From the NCBI GenBank assembly GCA_963703165.1, contig OY969798.1:3286001-3350000 (forward strand): a stretch of 64,000 nt of DNA, written 5' to 3'. Shown in pieces: positions 33,290 through 42,338 of this stretch; positions within the stretch are counted from its first letter, which is position 1, and every line of letters starts with the position of its first letter. Under the pieces are notes generated by a model. That model did not search any database. It saw only the letters and a list, made by a program, of their open reading frames with translations, and was not told where the DNA came from. The DNA comes from JBQTKD01 sp963703165. Lineage in GTDB: Bacteria; Actinomycetota; Actinomycetes; Sporichthyales; Sporichthyaceae. Made by a program: the position numbers and the translations under genes.

Positions 33290-33895
33290 ATGATCCGACC
33301 GAACCGACGTGTCAGCCGCCGCACCCTGGCAGCAGGCACCGCCGCGTTGGCGTTGCTGGCGATCTCCGGTGCCGCGGCCACGCAGGCGGTCGCCACGCCG
33401 CACCCGTCCACGGCACAGACCAGCTACCGCCCCGCGGTCCCGGCGGCACCGCCCGTGGTCGCGCCGCCGCAGCAGGTCGCCTCGGGTGTTCAGGCCGGCG
33501 ACCACGGAGACCGGCACCGAGACGATCGCGACCACGACGACCGTTACCGCGGCGACCACGGGCGCGGCTACGGGGAACGGACCCTGGGAGGCCGTGGCCG
33601 GTGGGACATGGGCGCCGGTGGCTTCGTCGACGGTGTGCTCGCAGGCACCTCGTACGGGTACGCGTTCGGGTCGCGCTACGGCCAGTTCGGCGGGTACCCC
33701 TACGGATACGGGCAGGGCTACTACCAGTCCCCGTACGGCCAGTCCCCGTACGGCCAGTACCCGGGCACCGGCCAGTACCCCTACGCACAGCCCTACGGCA
33801 CCGGCACCTACCCGTACGGCACCAGCACCTACCCGTACAACAGTGGCGGTACCTACCCCTACGGCAGCAGCACGTACCCCTACACCTACCGGTAA
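33290..33895 (+). CDS. secreted His/Asp-rich, Tyr-Pro-Gly repeat protein
   Basis: 201 residues. A twin-Arg-containing signal (RRVSRRTLAAGTAALALLAISGAAATQAVA) is followed by an Asp/His/Arg cluster (DHGDRHRDDRDHDDRYRGDHG). The second half is built of YGQSPYGQ, YPYG and TYPYGT repeats. GAGGG precedes the ATG. The acidic His-rich stretch may bind metal and the Tyr repeats suggest a matrix or wall protein. No family was recognised. Confidence 0.65.
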   Translation: MIRPNRRVSRRTLAAGTAALALLAISGAAATQAVATPHPSTAQTSYRPAVPAAPPVVAPPQQVASGVQAGDHGDRHRDDRDHDDRYRGDHGRGYGERTLGGRGRWDMGAGGFVDGVLAGTSYGYAFGSRYGQFGGYPYGYGQGYYQSPYGQSPYGQYPGTGQYPYAQPYGTGTYPYGTSTYPYNSGGTYPYGSSTYPYTYR

Positions 33896-33954
33896 TCAAC
33901 TGACGCTGCATCAGATGCAGTATTGCACCTGCACGTGATCGCACCGGGGGACTC

Positions 33955-34917
33955 ATGAACCGTCGCATTCGACGCCTGGCCGGCGTCGGCTTCGCCGTCA
34001 GCACCGTGGCTGCGACCGGCCTGCTCGGGGTCTCGACGGCCCAGGGGAACCAGAGCGACTCGCTCGGGCTCGCGCCGGTCACGTCGGGTGCGGCGCTGGC
34101 ATGCACCGGCATCGGTGACGCGGATCGGGCCCTGCGCGCGGGTTGCGTGCAGGGAACGGCCGTCTTCCGTAACGCGTCCTGGCAGGGCGATCCCTACGGC
34201 GAGGAGTACGACGCCTACGAGAACTACCTGCACGAACGCGACCAGTACGAACGCGACACCGGCCGCTACGACTTCGACAAGTACAACGACGACGATCACG
34301 ACGGCGGCGACCACGACGACGACCACGACGACGACCGGGACGGCCCGCGCGGACGCCGCCACCACGACCGCACGAACGCGTGGGTGGAGGGCAACTACTC
34401 CGGGCTCTCGCCGTACCAGGACAGTTGGGTCGCCGGACTGATCGAGGGTTCGGACTGGGGACAGGACTTCGTGATCCCGTACAACCACCCCGGGCACCCG
34501 CTCGCGAGCTTCCCGCGTGCGGACAACGGTCCGTCCTACAACTGCACCGATCCCGGCACCGGCGCTCCATACCCCTGCTCGCAGGGCGGCACAGGTGGCC
34601 CGGCCCAACCGGGCAACCCCGCTCCGGGGTCCCCGGCCAACCCCGCGCCGGGCACGCCCGGTGCCCCCGCGCCGGGGACTCCGCCGGCGACGACCGCGCC
34701 GCCCGGCACGAGTCGGCCGAACGCGCCCACGACCTCGCGCCCGCTGGTCCCGCCGGCCACCTCACGCCCGACGCTGGACCCCTCAGCCCTGGGCGAGGAG
34801 GACTCCGGCATCCCGATCGTCACGCTGCTGTTGGTCTTCCTGGGCTCCGCCGGTTCGGTGGGCGCGGCGTACCTGATGCTGCGACGGCGCAACGAGAGCC
34901 CGCTGTCCGGCCCGTGA
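33955..34917 (+). CDS. secreted Asp/His-rich protein with Pro spacer and membrane anchor
   Basis: 320 residues. A signal peptide is followed by a Cys-containing part (ACTGIGDADRALRAGCVQG), then a Tyr/Glu/Asp segment running into DDDHDGGDHDDDHDDDRDG. A globular piece (YSGLSPYQDSWVAGLIEGSDWG) follows, then a long Pro/Gly/Ala/Thr spacer and a C-terminal helix (IPIVTLLLVFLGSAGSVGAAYLML) with RRR. It lies 59 nt after the His-rich gene on the same strand, probably one transcript. The layout is a stalked surface protein with a metal-binding-like patch. Confidence 0.65.
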   Translation: MNRRIRRLAGVGFAVSTVAATGLLGVSTAQGNQSDSLGLAPVTSGAALACTGIGDADRALRAGCVQGTAVFRNASWQGDPYGEEYDAYENYLHERDQYERDTGRYDFDKYNDDDHDGGDHDDDHDDDRDGPRGRRHHDRTNAWVEGNYSGLSPYQDSWVAGLIEGSDWGQDFVIPYNHPGHPLASFPRADNGPSYNCTDPGTGAPYPCSQGGTGGPAQPGNPAPGSPANPAPGTPGAPAPGTPPATTAPPGTSRPNAPTTSRPLVPPATSRPTLDPSALGEEDSGIPIVTLLLVFLGSAGSVGAAYLMLRRRNESPLSGP

Positions 34918-35074
34918 GCCCACGTCAGTTCCGTGGCAGATGAACCCGTTCGGGCGATTCGCCCGACGCGTGAATAGCGCAAGACTGCAGGAGTAGCAGT
35001 GGAGGCCCCATGGGCCACCACCGACGACCCATGGGCCACGGCGCGCCTGGGCCGATTGCCTGGGGGAGGCACTG

Positions 35075-35952
35075 TTGTCGAGGACCCGACGTCCGCGTCG
35101 CCGCGCCGTCGCCGCAGCGGCCGCCCTCGGTGTCGGCGCCTCGGTGGCGCTTGCCCCGCACGCGAGCGCCGCGATCGACCCCGCGGTCACCGACACGCAG
35201 ATCATCCAGGCGATCAACACCAAGGTCGGCCTGGTCACCGCACTGAACCAGGCGGTCCCCCCGGGCAGCGGCGGCAACTCCATCGGCGTCTACACCCAGG
35301 ACGCGCCGGGGGACCAGATCGGTGACCTCCCCCGTGACGGCGCACGGTTCGTGATCCTCAGCACCGGCCGGGCCGACCACCTCGACTTCTCGCCCGAGCG
35401 ACGCCGGCAGCGGCTTCAGCCCCGCAGCTGTTCGCGGTGGGTGGGCGTACGACCACACGACGCTCGAGATCGTACTGAATCTGCCGAGCGGCACCAACTG
35501 CCTGACCTTCGACTTTCGGTTACTACACCGACGAGTGGGACCAGATCGCGCACGGTTACAACGACGCGTTCGTCGCGGAGATCGACGCCAGCACGTGGAC
35601 GACCGCGAACACGGCCCGAAGGGCATCAAGGTCGTCGCGCCGAACAACTTCGCCACCGACCCGGCCGGCGACCCGATCACCACACACAAGCTCGGCAAGT
35701 CCGAGTGGATTACGGCCGAGGCCGCGGCTCAGACCAGTTACAACGGCGCGACTCCGTTGCTGCGTGCAGCCGCTCCCGATCACGCCGGGCAAGCACAGGC
35801 TCTACCTGTCGATCTTCGACCTCGGGCAACAACGAGGTCGACTCGACGGTGGTCGTCGACAACCTCAAGGCTCGACGCTCCACGGAGTGCCTCTCCGGAG
35901 TGACCCCGCTCCCGCAGCTGAGGTGCTGCAAGGGCATCTGCGAATCTGACTA
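35075..35952 (+). pseudogene. choice-of-anchor-type secreted protein, five frameshifts
   Basis: A TTG start after GGGGGAGG opens a signal peptide (AVAAAAALGVGASVALAPHASAA) and DPAVTDTQIIQAINTKVGLVTALNQAVP. The protein then continues in other frames: GSGFSPAAVRGGWAYDHTTLEIVLNLPSGTNCLTFDF, YTDEWDQIAHGYNDAFVAEIDASTW, GPKGIKVVAPNNFATDPAGDPI, LPITPGKHRLYLSIFDLG, NNEVDSTVVVDNLKA. Together these form one choice-of-anchor domain (calcium-binding-type adhesive fold). Shifts lie near 35398, 35519, 35615, 35765 and 35825. All are single-base type and no stop codon interrupts the right frame. Either a decayed gene or poor sequence. Confidence 0.7.
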
Positions 35953-36121
35953 AGCCTCAGTCCGACGAGCCCAGCGATGTCCTCCATTCGGAGCAGTCCC
36001 TTTGCTGCAGGCGCGAACGTCGGCACGCTCAAGTGTGACCGTCGTTAGGCGGTGCTAAGTACGTCGCGGTCGAGGCCGCGCGGGCCAGCCGGGATCGTCT
36101 CCCGCGGCGGAGGGATCCCGC

Positions 36122-38828
36122 ATGAGTCGCTACACCACGCGCCGCGCCCGAACCTGGCTCGCGGCTGCCGTAGGTGTTCTTCTCATAGCGAGCGGCGCGG
36201 CCGTCGCCAGCCCGAACGCGCCCGTGGCGCCGCCCACTGTTGCCACTCCCCAAGCTCTTGGCACGAATGAGGACACTCCGAAATCCAAGAACGTGCTGAC
36301 AGGCGCGTCCGATCCGGACAGCGATCCCCTCACGATCATCGCGCGGACCAATGGCGCGCACGGCCAGGTGTCATGCACGGCGGCAGGCGTGTGCACATAT
36401 ACGCCGGACCCCGACTTCAACGGCGAGGACAGATTCAACTTCACCGCGTCCGATGAGACGGGAAACTTCGTAGTCGGACGTGTGAACGTGCACGTCACTG
36501 CCGATCGACGATGCGCCGGAGGTGGCGAGCCCCCAGGCGATCGGCACAGGGATGTCCGTCCCGGAGAGCATCAATGTGCTCGTCGGGGCATCGATGTGGA
36601 TGGAGATCCACTCGAGGTCGTCGCCTGGACCACGGAGGCAACGGAACCGTAGATTGCGCGCCAAATGGTGTCTGCACCTACACGCCGAATGCCGGGTTCA
36701 GCGGCGCGGACGTTCTTCACCTACACGATCTCGGACGGCGCCGCTCCCAACGCCGTGGGTTTCGTGAACGTGGTGGTGACGGCGAATCTTCCGCCCGTGT
36801 GGTGACTCCGCAGAGTGTCAATACCGCCGAGGACACTCCGGTCGTCAGGGATGTGCTCATCGGCGCGAGCGATCCGAACAACGACACTTGGCCGTTGTCA
36901 CCTCGAGCAACGGTGCCAACGGCGCCGTGAATTGCGACGGTCGGCGGGGCCTGCACGTACACCCCGCAACCCCAACTGGTTCGGCCTCGACAGCTTTGGT
37001 TTCACGGTGTCCGACGGCCATGGCGGATTTGATGCCGGGGTTGTGAACGTCACCGTTTCCTCGGTCAACGATCCACCAAAGGTCGTGACTCCGCAGCTGC
37101 TTGGTCACCGCCGAGGATGTCGTGGGCAACAAGAACGTGCTCGCAGGATCTTCGGACCAGAAGGCGACCCGCTCCCGATCGTGGACCATGACCAACGGCG
37201 CGCACGGGACTGTCGTCTGCACGCCCGCCGGTCTCTGCACCTACACGCCCTGACTTCAACTTCAGCGGTGACGACAGCTTCACCTTCACCGTCTCCGACG
37301 GCCAAGGCGGACTGACGGTCGGCACCGTGAACGTGACTGTCGTCGGGTTGAATGACGCACCACCTGCGATCGACACGTTGCAGGAACTCGTAACGCCCGA
37401 GGACACACCCGGCGTCAAGAACGTGCTCGATCGGGGCCTCGATTTCGACGGTGACCCGCTCACCGTCATCGCGTGGACGCAGGGGGTGGACGGCACCGTG
37501 TCCTGCACCGCGGCCGGGGTCTGTACCTACACGCCGGATCTCAACTTCGAACGGTGCCGACAGCTTCACGTTCACGGTGTCGGACGGCCACGGCGGACTT
37601 GCGGTCGGCACGGTCAACGTCACTGTGACACCGGTCAACGATTCGCCGACTGTCGTGACACCGCAGGCGTACGGCACTCCCGAAGAGACAGCGCTCAACA
37701 TTCCCAACGTCTTGGCAGGAGCGATCGACCCCGAGGGCGATCCGATCACGCTCGTCGGAACGAGCGATCCGGCGCACGGCACCGTCACCTGCACTGCCGC
37801 CGGCGCGTGCACCTACACGCCGGACCTCAATTTCACCGGCACGGACAGCTTCACCTTCACTGCCGCCGACAACCACGGCGGGACTGTCATCGGCACGGTG
37901 AACATCATCGTCAGTCGGAGTCAACGACCTGCCCTTCATCGTCAACCCGCAGGTCGCGATCACCGCTGAGGACACCGCCGTCACCAAGAACGTGCTGACC
38001 GGCGCCACAGACCCTGACGGCGATCCCCTCTCCGTGATCGCGTACTCGCAAGGCGCGCACGGGACTGTGCAGTGCACACTGGCCGGCGCCTGCACCTACA
38101 CGCCCGCGGCCAACTACAACGGTCCAGATTCGTTCACCTTCACGGTCTCCGACGGTCACGGCGGGATCGTGGTCGGCACCATGAACGTGACGGTCACCCC
38201 GGTCGAACGACCCGCCGACGATCGTGAACCCGCAATTCCTCGACCTCGACCAGAACAGCGTCACCAACTCGATCAACGTCCTCATCGGGTCCAACGACCC
38301 GGACGGGGACCAGCTCTTCGTCAGCGCCCACACCGATGGGGCCCACGGCACCGTCGAGTGCACGGGCGCGGGGGTCTGCACCTACACGCCCGACCCTCGG
38401 CTACGTGGGGTCGGACAGCTTCACCTTCACCGTCAATGACGGCCACGGCGGGACCGTGGTCGGCACTGTGAACGTCACCGTGGCCTTGGGCTTCGTGTGT
38501 AGCCCCGCGAGCATGGCCTCACCGCCCGGCGGGTTTCTCACCGGTCCGCGGCACCCCCGACGACGACAACCTCGACGGCGGTCCCGGTCCTGACATCTTG
38601 TTCGGCCTCGCGGGAAGCGACCGCATCTCCGGTCACGGTGCGGACGACATCCTCTGCGGCGGGGTCGGAGACGACCGCCTGGAGGGTGGTGCCGGCGACG
38701 ACGCGATCTACGGTGGGCCCGGCATCGACCGCATCAGCGGCGGCCGTGGCGAGGACCGCATCTGCCTCGACGGTGCCGACCCTGAGCCGTTCACCGGGTC
38801 GGACATCGACACGTTCATCTGCCCTTGA
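36122..38828 (+). pseudogene. adhesin-like protein: eight tandem cadherin-type repeats plus RTX nonapeptides, many frameshifts
   Basis: The ATG at 36122 starts a signal peptide (TWLAAAVGVLLIASGAAVA). About eight repeats of about 94 residues follow, each with the pattern VVTPQ-x-EDTP-x-KNVLTGASDPDGDPL, NGAHGTVSCTAAGVCTYTP, DSFTFTVSDGHGG-x-VGTVNVTV (tandem-95/Big_9 cadherin-like). They begin near 36236, 36528, 36800, 37078, 37370, 37650, 37945 and 38220. The last 80 residues carry RTX-type calcium-binding repeats (GGPGPDILFGLAGSDRISG, GGAGDDAIYGGPGIDRISGG). Roughly a dozen single-base shifts move the frame. If repaired it would be about 900 residues, a calcium-stiffened surface stalk. Confidence 0.75.
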
Positions 38829-38859
38829 GTGCGGCGTCGGTCGCAACAGCGACCAGAAG

Positions 38860-38875
38860 CTGACGCTAGCGTCAG
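38860..38875. terminator. CTGACG/CGTCAG palindrome
   Basis: A perfect 16-bp palindrome between convergent genes; it includes the TCA that forms the stop of the minus-strand LPXTG gene. It belongs to a set of similar palindromes at gene ends (43807-43821, 58481-58495). Confidence 0.45.
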
Positions 38876-40851
38876 GACCGCCGGTACCGGAGCCCCTGGG
38901 GTGCGTGGCGGCGCCAGTACATCGCGCCCGCGATGAGTGCAGTGCCCAGGCCAAGGGTCAGCAGGGCCAGTCGAAGCAGCACCGAGAACCCTCCCGCTCC
39001 GGTGTGCGGCAGGTCCAGGTCCTCGCAGTAGGGCAGCGGTGCTTCAGGGATCAGGGCCTGAATGGTCGGTGCCGGGCTGGGGTTCGGTGAGGTGAGCAGC
39101 AGTCGCTCGTCGGGTGCACCGGGCACCCGCGCCGTCGAACCCCGGTCGCCGGGCGGCACCACGATCACCGGTGGGGTCGGTTCCACGGCCGTGCGCAATG
39201 CGCGGCGCTGGTAGGACCGGTCCGCGCGGTCCGGTTGCTGCGGCCCCGGGCCCTCGAGCTGCTCGGGATCGGGTGGGCCGTCTGGTCGATAGCCCGCCTC
39301 CGGGCTGGGTTTGTGCGGCAGGCACGCCTGTCCGTCGTAGTAGGCGACCGGTCCGCCGTCCTCGCCCACCGGGTAGGCGCAGCCGTCCGGCAGCTCCCGG
39401 TCCTCGGGCAGGTAGCGACGCGAGCCGTTCTTCGTGAACACCTCGCCGGCGCAAGGGTCCAGGACCACCGTCGGTGGCGCGCAGGGGTCGTGGGCCAGAC
39501 CGTCGATCCCAGGCCCGACCGCCAGCGGGAAGCCAGGGAAGGGGACCTTGCCCGGTGGCTGGATCGGGTTGTACGGGTAGACGAACGGGCCCTCCGGATA
39601 CCCGGGCGCACCGGGTTGCGCGTAGCCGTAGGGATAGCCCAGCTGGCCCGTCAGAGGGATCGTTCCGGTCCCCGGCGCCACGGTGTTGAACCCGGGTGTC
39701 GGCGTCGGACACAGCGGTTGATAGCTCGGCGTCACCGTGGGCAGCGGGGACGCCGTCGCGGCTGTCGTGGTGCCGGCGCCGGTGGAGGACGAAGGCGTCG
39801 GAGACGGCGTGACGGTGCCCGGCTTCAGGTAGGCAACCAGGGCGGTTCGAATCTCGCCGTTGACGAACATCAGATCCCGCACTCGGTCGACCCCCTGCGG
39901 AAGACCGGTGCCTGTAAAGGGAACCAACGTCGGCTGGTCAAGCTTCGTGTACGCATTGAAGTCGAAGTAGCGGCCCGAGTCGGCGGTGCTCTCCGGAGCC
40001 CACTGGACGCGGTACCGCGGGTTCGATCCGGTACCGGGAATCGGTCCGCAGTCCCAGTTGGCAGCGCGAATCCTCGAGATGTTGCCGACCTTCGGAGTGC
40101 CGTCCGGTTCGTTGTTCAGGGTGGCGCACTCGCCGATCCAGTCGGGCGGCAGATCCACCCACGTCGTGTACAGGGCGATCTCGGTAGCGGTGAGGGCAAC
40201 CGGGACACCGCGTTTGGTCGACATATCGCGGCGGGCCTGCATCTGCTTGATGCCGCGGCGGCGCTGCTGCTCGCCGTCGCGGAAGGTCTGCGTGATCTCG
40301 ACAAAGCCGGCGGTCAGCGCTCCGCTGAACGGCGAATTCTTGTCGACGATCTGGCTGGGTGAGCGACCTCGGAACATGAACCTCTGGGCGGAATCGTCGA
40401 GCTCCGCAATCCCCGGGCCGGTAAAGCGCAACGTGTTCAGGCTCGGCACTGAGCAACGCCAGCCCGGGACCGGCACGTCCTGCTGATCGTCCACATCAAC
40501 GATCGCTCGCCGGGCAATGACGTTGTACTTGTCGGCGCACGCCAGGCCCGACCATCCGGATGGGAAGGTCACCTGCACGTCGACAGTGGTGTTCTCCTGC
40601 GTCCCGAAGTCTTCGTTGCTCGGCTCCGCCGGGAGGTCCAGGACAAAGTCCGAGCACCCCGGACAGAGTGGCGGCAGGGCAGGGGCGGCGGGTGCCGCGG
40701 CAGCTTTCGCTGCCGTTTGCTCGACACCCGCCGCAGCCCCGACTGTCCCGTAGGACAGCGTCGAGACGACCCAGACGAACGCACCGATGGCTGCGAACAG
40801 CCGGATGGAACGCGCCCCCCGACGCGACCCATCCCCTCGGTGCCGAACCAT
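38872..40851 (-). CDS. LPXTG-anchored surface protein, paralogue B
   Basis: 659 residues and the same plan as 31170-32930. A signal peptide is followed by CPGCSDFVLDLPAEPSNEDFGTQENTTVDVQVTFPSGWSGLACADKYNVIARRA and TAGFVEITQTFRDGEQQRRRGIKQMQARRD. A Pro/Thr/Ser linker (PTPSSSTGAGTTTA) and a Pro/Gly/Tyr-rich middle come next. The sortase motif is LPHTGAGG, followed by a helix and YWRRHAPQ. The two share spacing of Cys residues and the DPCAGEVFT/DPCAGKYFS segment. ATG at 40851, 21 nt after the shared leader element. The role is unknown; the duplication within one island suggests dosage or partner diversity. Confidence 0.75.
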   Translation of the reverse strand: MVRHRGDGSRRGARSIRLFAAIGAFVWVVSTLSYGTVGAAAGVEQTAAKAAAAPAAPALPPLCPGCSDFVLDLPAEPSNEDFGTQENTTVDVQVTFPSGWSGLACADKYNVIARRAIVDVDDQQDVPVPGWRCSVPSLNTLRFTGPGIAELDDSAQRFMFRGRSPSQIVDKNSPFSGALTAGFVEITQTFRDGEQQRRRGIKQMQARRDMSTKRGVPVALTATEIALYTTWVDLPPDWIGECATLNNEPDGTPKVGNISRIRAANWDCGPIPGTGSNPRYRVQWAPESTADSGRYFDFNAYTKLDQPTLVPFTGTGLPQGVDRVRDLMFVNGEIRTALVAYLKPGTVTPSPTPSSSTGAGTTTAATASPLPTVTPSYQPLCPTPTPGFNTVAPGTGTIPLTGQLGYPYGYAQPGAPGYPEGPFVYPYNPIQPPGKVPFPGFPLAVGPGIDGLAHDPCAPPTVVLDPCAGEVFTKNGSRRYLPEDRELPDGCAYPVGEDGGPVAYYDGQACLPHKPSPEAGYRPDGPPDPEQLEGPGPQQPDRADRSYQRRALRTAVEPTPPVIVVPPGDRGSTARVPGAPDERLLLTSPNPSPAPTIQALIPEAPLPYCEDLDLPHTGAGGFSVLLRLALLTLGLGTALIAGAMYWRRHAPQGLRYRRS

Positions 40852-40872
40852 GTCGCCAGTGCCGCCTTCGTT

Positions 40873-40906
40873 CTCGGCGACGAGCCCCCCGGCCCGCCGA
40901 GACCAC
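40873..40906 (-). promoter_or_regulatory. 34-nt leader element, copy 2
   Basis: Exact copy of 32947-32980, in the same orientation and almost the same distance from the start codon of the paralogous LPXTG gene. Confidence 0.6.
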
Positions 40907-40959
40907 GACCACGATTCACGCCAGAACCGTGTTCACCCGTCACATTCGTCCCTCAAGTC

Positions 40960-40982
40960 ACAACAGTCAATCTGTCGCGAAC
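40960..40982. promoter_or_regulatory. weak TGTCGYGAA operator
   Basis: Right half TGTCGCGAAC at 40973-40982; the left half keeps only GTCA. It lies between divergent secreted-protein genes. Included because of its position. Confidence 0.35.
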
Positions 40983-41310
40983 CCTGCCAGACCTGGGCAA
41001 AGAGCCGCTTTGCGCGGGAAGGTGACACTCCGGTTCGCTGCATCGACGCAGGTCAGAGACTCCTCAGCCCCAATTACCCCACATGTCCCACAAGCCTCAG
41101 ATCGCTTGACAGGCCGCAAGCGTCTCCCGAAAGTTGTGACAGCCTTACCAAGCTCATTAGCTCCACCTCACGGGTTCGGTTCCTCCGTTCTCAGCACGGC
41201 TCGCGGTACGCCCGTGAGCGTCGGTGCGTGAACCCGTACCAAGTCGCCGCGCACGCGGCCGCCGTCGGCACGCGCCACGGCGAACTCGGTACGACAGGCC
41301 AGGTGAACCG

Positions 41311-42105
41311 ATGGACGCTCCGATCCGCAGCCGTGCCGCGCTTTCCGCGGGCGGGGCGACACTCGCCGTCGGCTCCATCCTGATGGCGTTGCTGTCCGCC
41401 TGTTCCGGCGGAAACTCCGCGGCCGTGCAGCAGATCGCACCGGCGGCGACGAGCACGACCAGTCCGACGGCGACGACCACGCCGACGGCCAGTCCGACAC
41501 CGACCGCGACCACCTCCTCCACCCCGATCCCACCCGCCACCACCACCCCGATCCCGTCAGCGGCTCCGCCGGCGACCTTCGGACCCCCGCCGACCTTGAC
41601 CGCCCCGTTCGGGTACCCGCCGGGTCCGCCGTACTCCGGGACACAGCCCTACGCCATGGGCGGACCAGCCATGGCAGCCCCGGGGACGGTCGCCGAGCCG
41701 CCCTCGGACTCCCCGCCCGGAAAACCGGTCCGCTACCGCATGTACACGTGCACGAACTACCAGGCGAAGGAAGGTGCGCCGGCCGCCTACCACTGCAAGC
41801 CGGAGGTCGATCCTCGCGCCGAGCAGCAGCGCTACTACGGGTACTACGGCGGCCAGTCGGGCACCTCGCACACGCCGTACGCGCAGCCGTATGCGCCTCA
41901 GCCGTACGGCATGCAGCCGTACGCGAACCAGCCGTACGGGACCCAGCCCTACACGTACTCCACGCCCGCCCCGGGTTCGGTCGTGTTCAACACGTGCACC
42001 GACGCCCGCAACGCGGGGTACTCGACCATCCCGCGCGGCAGTGCCGGGTACAGCACGACGCTGGATCGGGACAACGACGGCATCGCCTGCGAGACCGGCG
42101 AATAG
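41311..42105 (+). CDS. lipoprotein with Tyr/Pro/Gln repeats and C-terminal Excalibur motif
   Basis: 264 residues. The lipoprotein signal is SILMALLSACSGG (Cys about residue 31). A Thr/Pro/Ser/Ala stalk follows, then RMYTCTNYQAKEGAPAAYHCKPE with two Cys, then PYAQPYAPQPYGMQPYANQPYG repeats. The end is an Excalibur domain (FNTCTDARNAGYSTIP, LDRDNDGIACETGE). ATG at 41311 has AGGTG 6 nt upstream. It resembles the Excalibur part of the HtaA protein at 23287. The role is unknown but it is surface-exposed. Confidence 0.75.
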   Translation: MDAPIRSRAALSAGGATLAVGSILMALLSACSGGNSAAVQQIAPAATSTTSPTATTTPTASPTPTATTSSTPIPPATTTPIPSAAPPATFGPPPTLTAPFGYPPGPPYSGTQPYAMGGPAMAAPGTVAEPPSDSPPGKPVRYRMYTCTNYQAKEGAPAAYHCKPEVDPRAEQQRYYGYYGGQSGTSHTPYAQPYAPQPYGMQPYANQPYGTQPYTYSTPAPGSVVFNTCTDARNAGYSTIPRGSAGYSTTLDRDNDGIACETGE

Positions 42106-42338
42106 TCCGCGACCGGCCCGTCGGCCGATGGTGCGCCACCGCAAGCGATAGGTAAGCTCCCCATGTTCTACCCGCAGCGGTTCGACCGCTCGGTCCTTTG
42201 GGCCCCGTGCGCCCGCTCCAGGCGTGCGGTGTCGGTACGACCTCCCCAGTGCGCGTTCGCGCGCGCACGGTGAGGGTCGGATCCCACCCCGACGGTCGCG
42301 ACGTCATGCGTGCACGCGGCCGCGCCAAGGAGCACTGC

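Larger units (their letters stand above)
40852..41310. other. 459-bp divergent promoter region
   Basis: No gene. It holds the second 34-nt leader element (40873-40906) and a weak operator at 40960-40982 (right half TGTCGCGAAC, 8 of 10). A weak iron-box half at 41136-41150 reads TGGTAAGGCTGTCAC on the minus strand. Confidence 0.45.

Noticed and set aside
33290..33895. YPYG-repeat DNA considered as a CRISPR array
   Set aside because: Repeats are short, codon-phased and uneven, inside an open frame with a signal peptide. No CRISPR-like spacers.
34990..35072. Repeated CCCATGGGCCAC near 35.0 kb considered as a riboswitch
   Set aside because: Only a 12-bp direct repeat; no convincing fold or known aptamer pattern.
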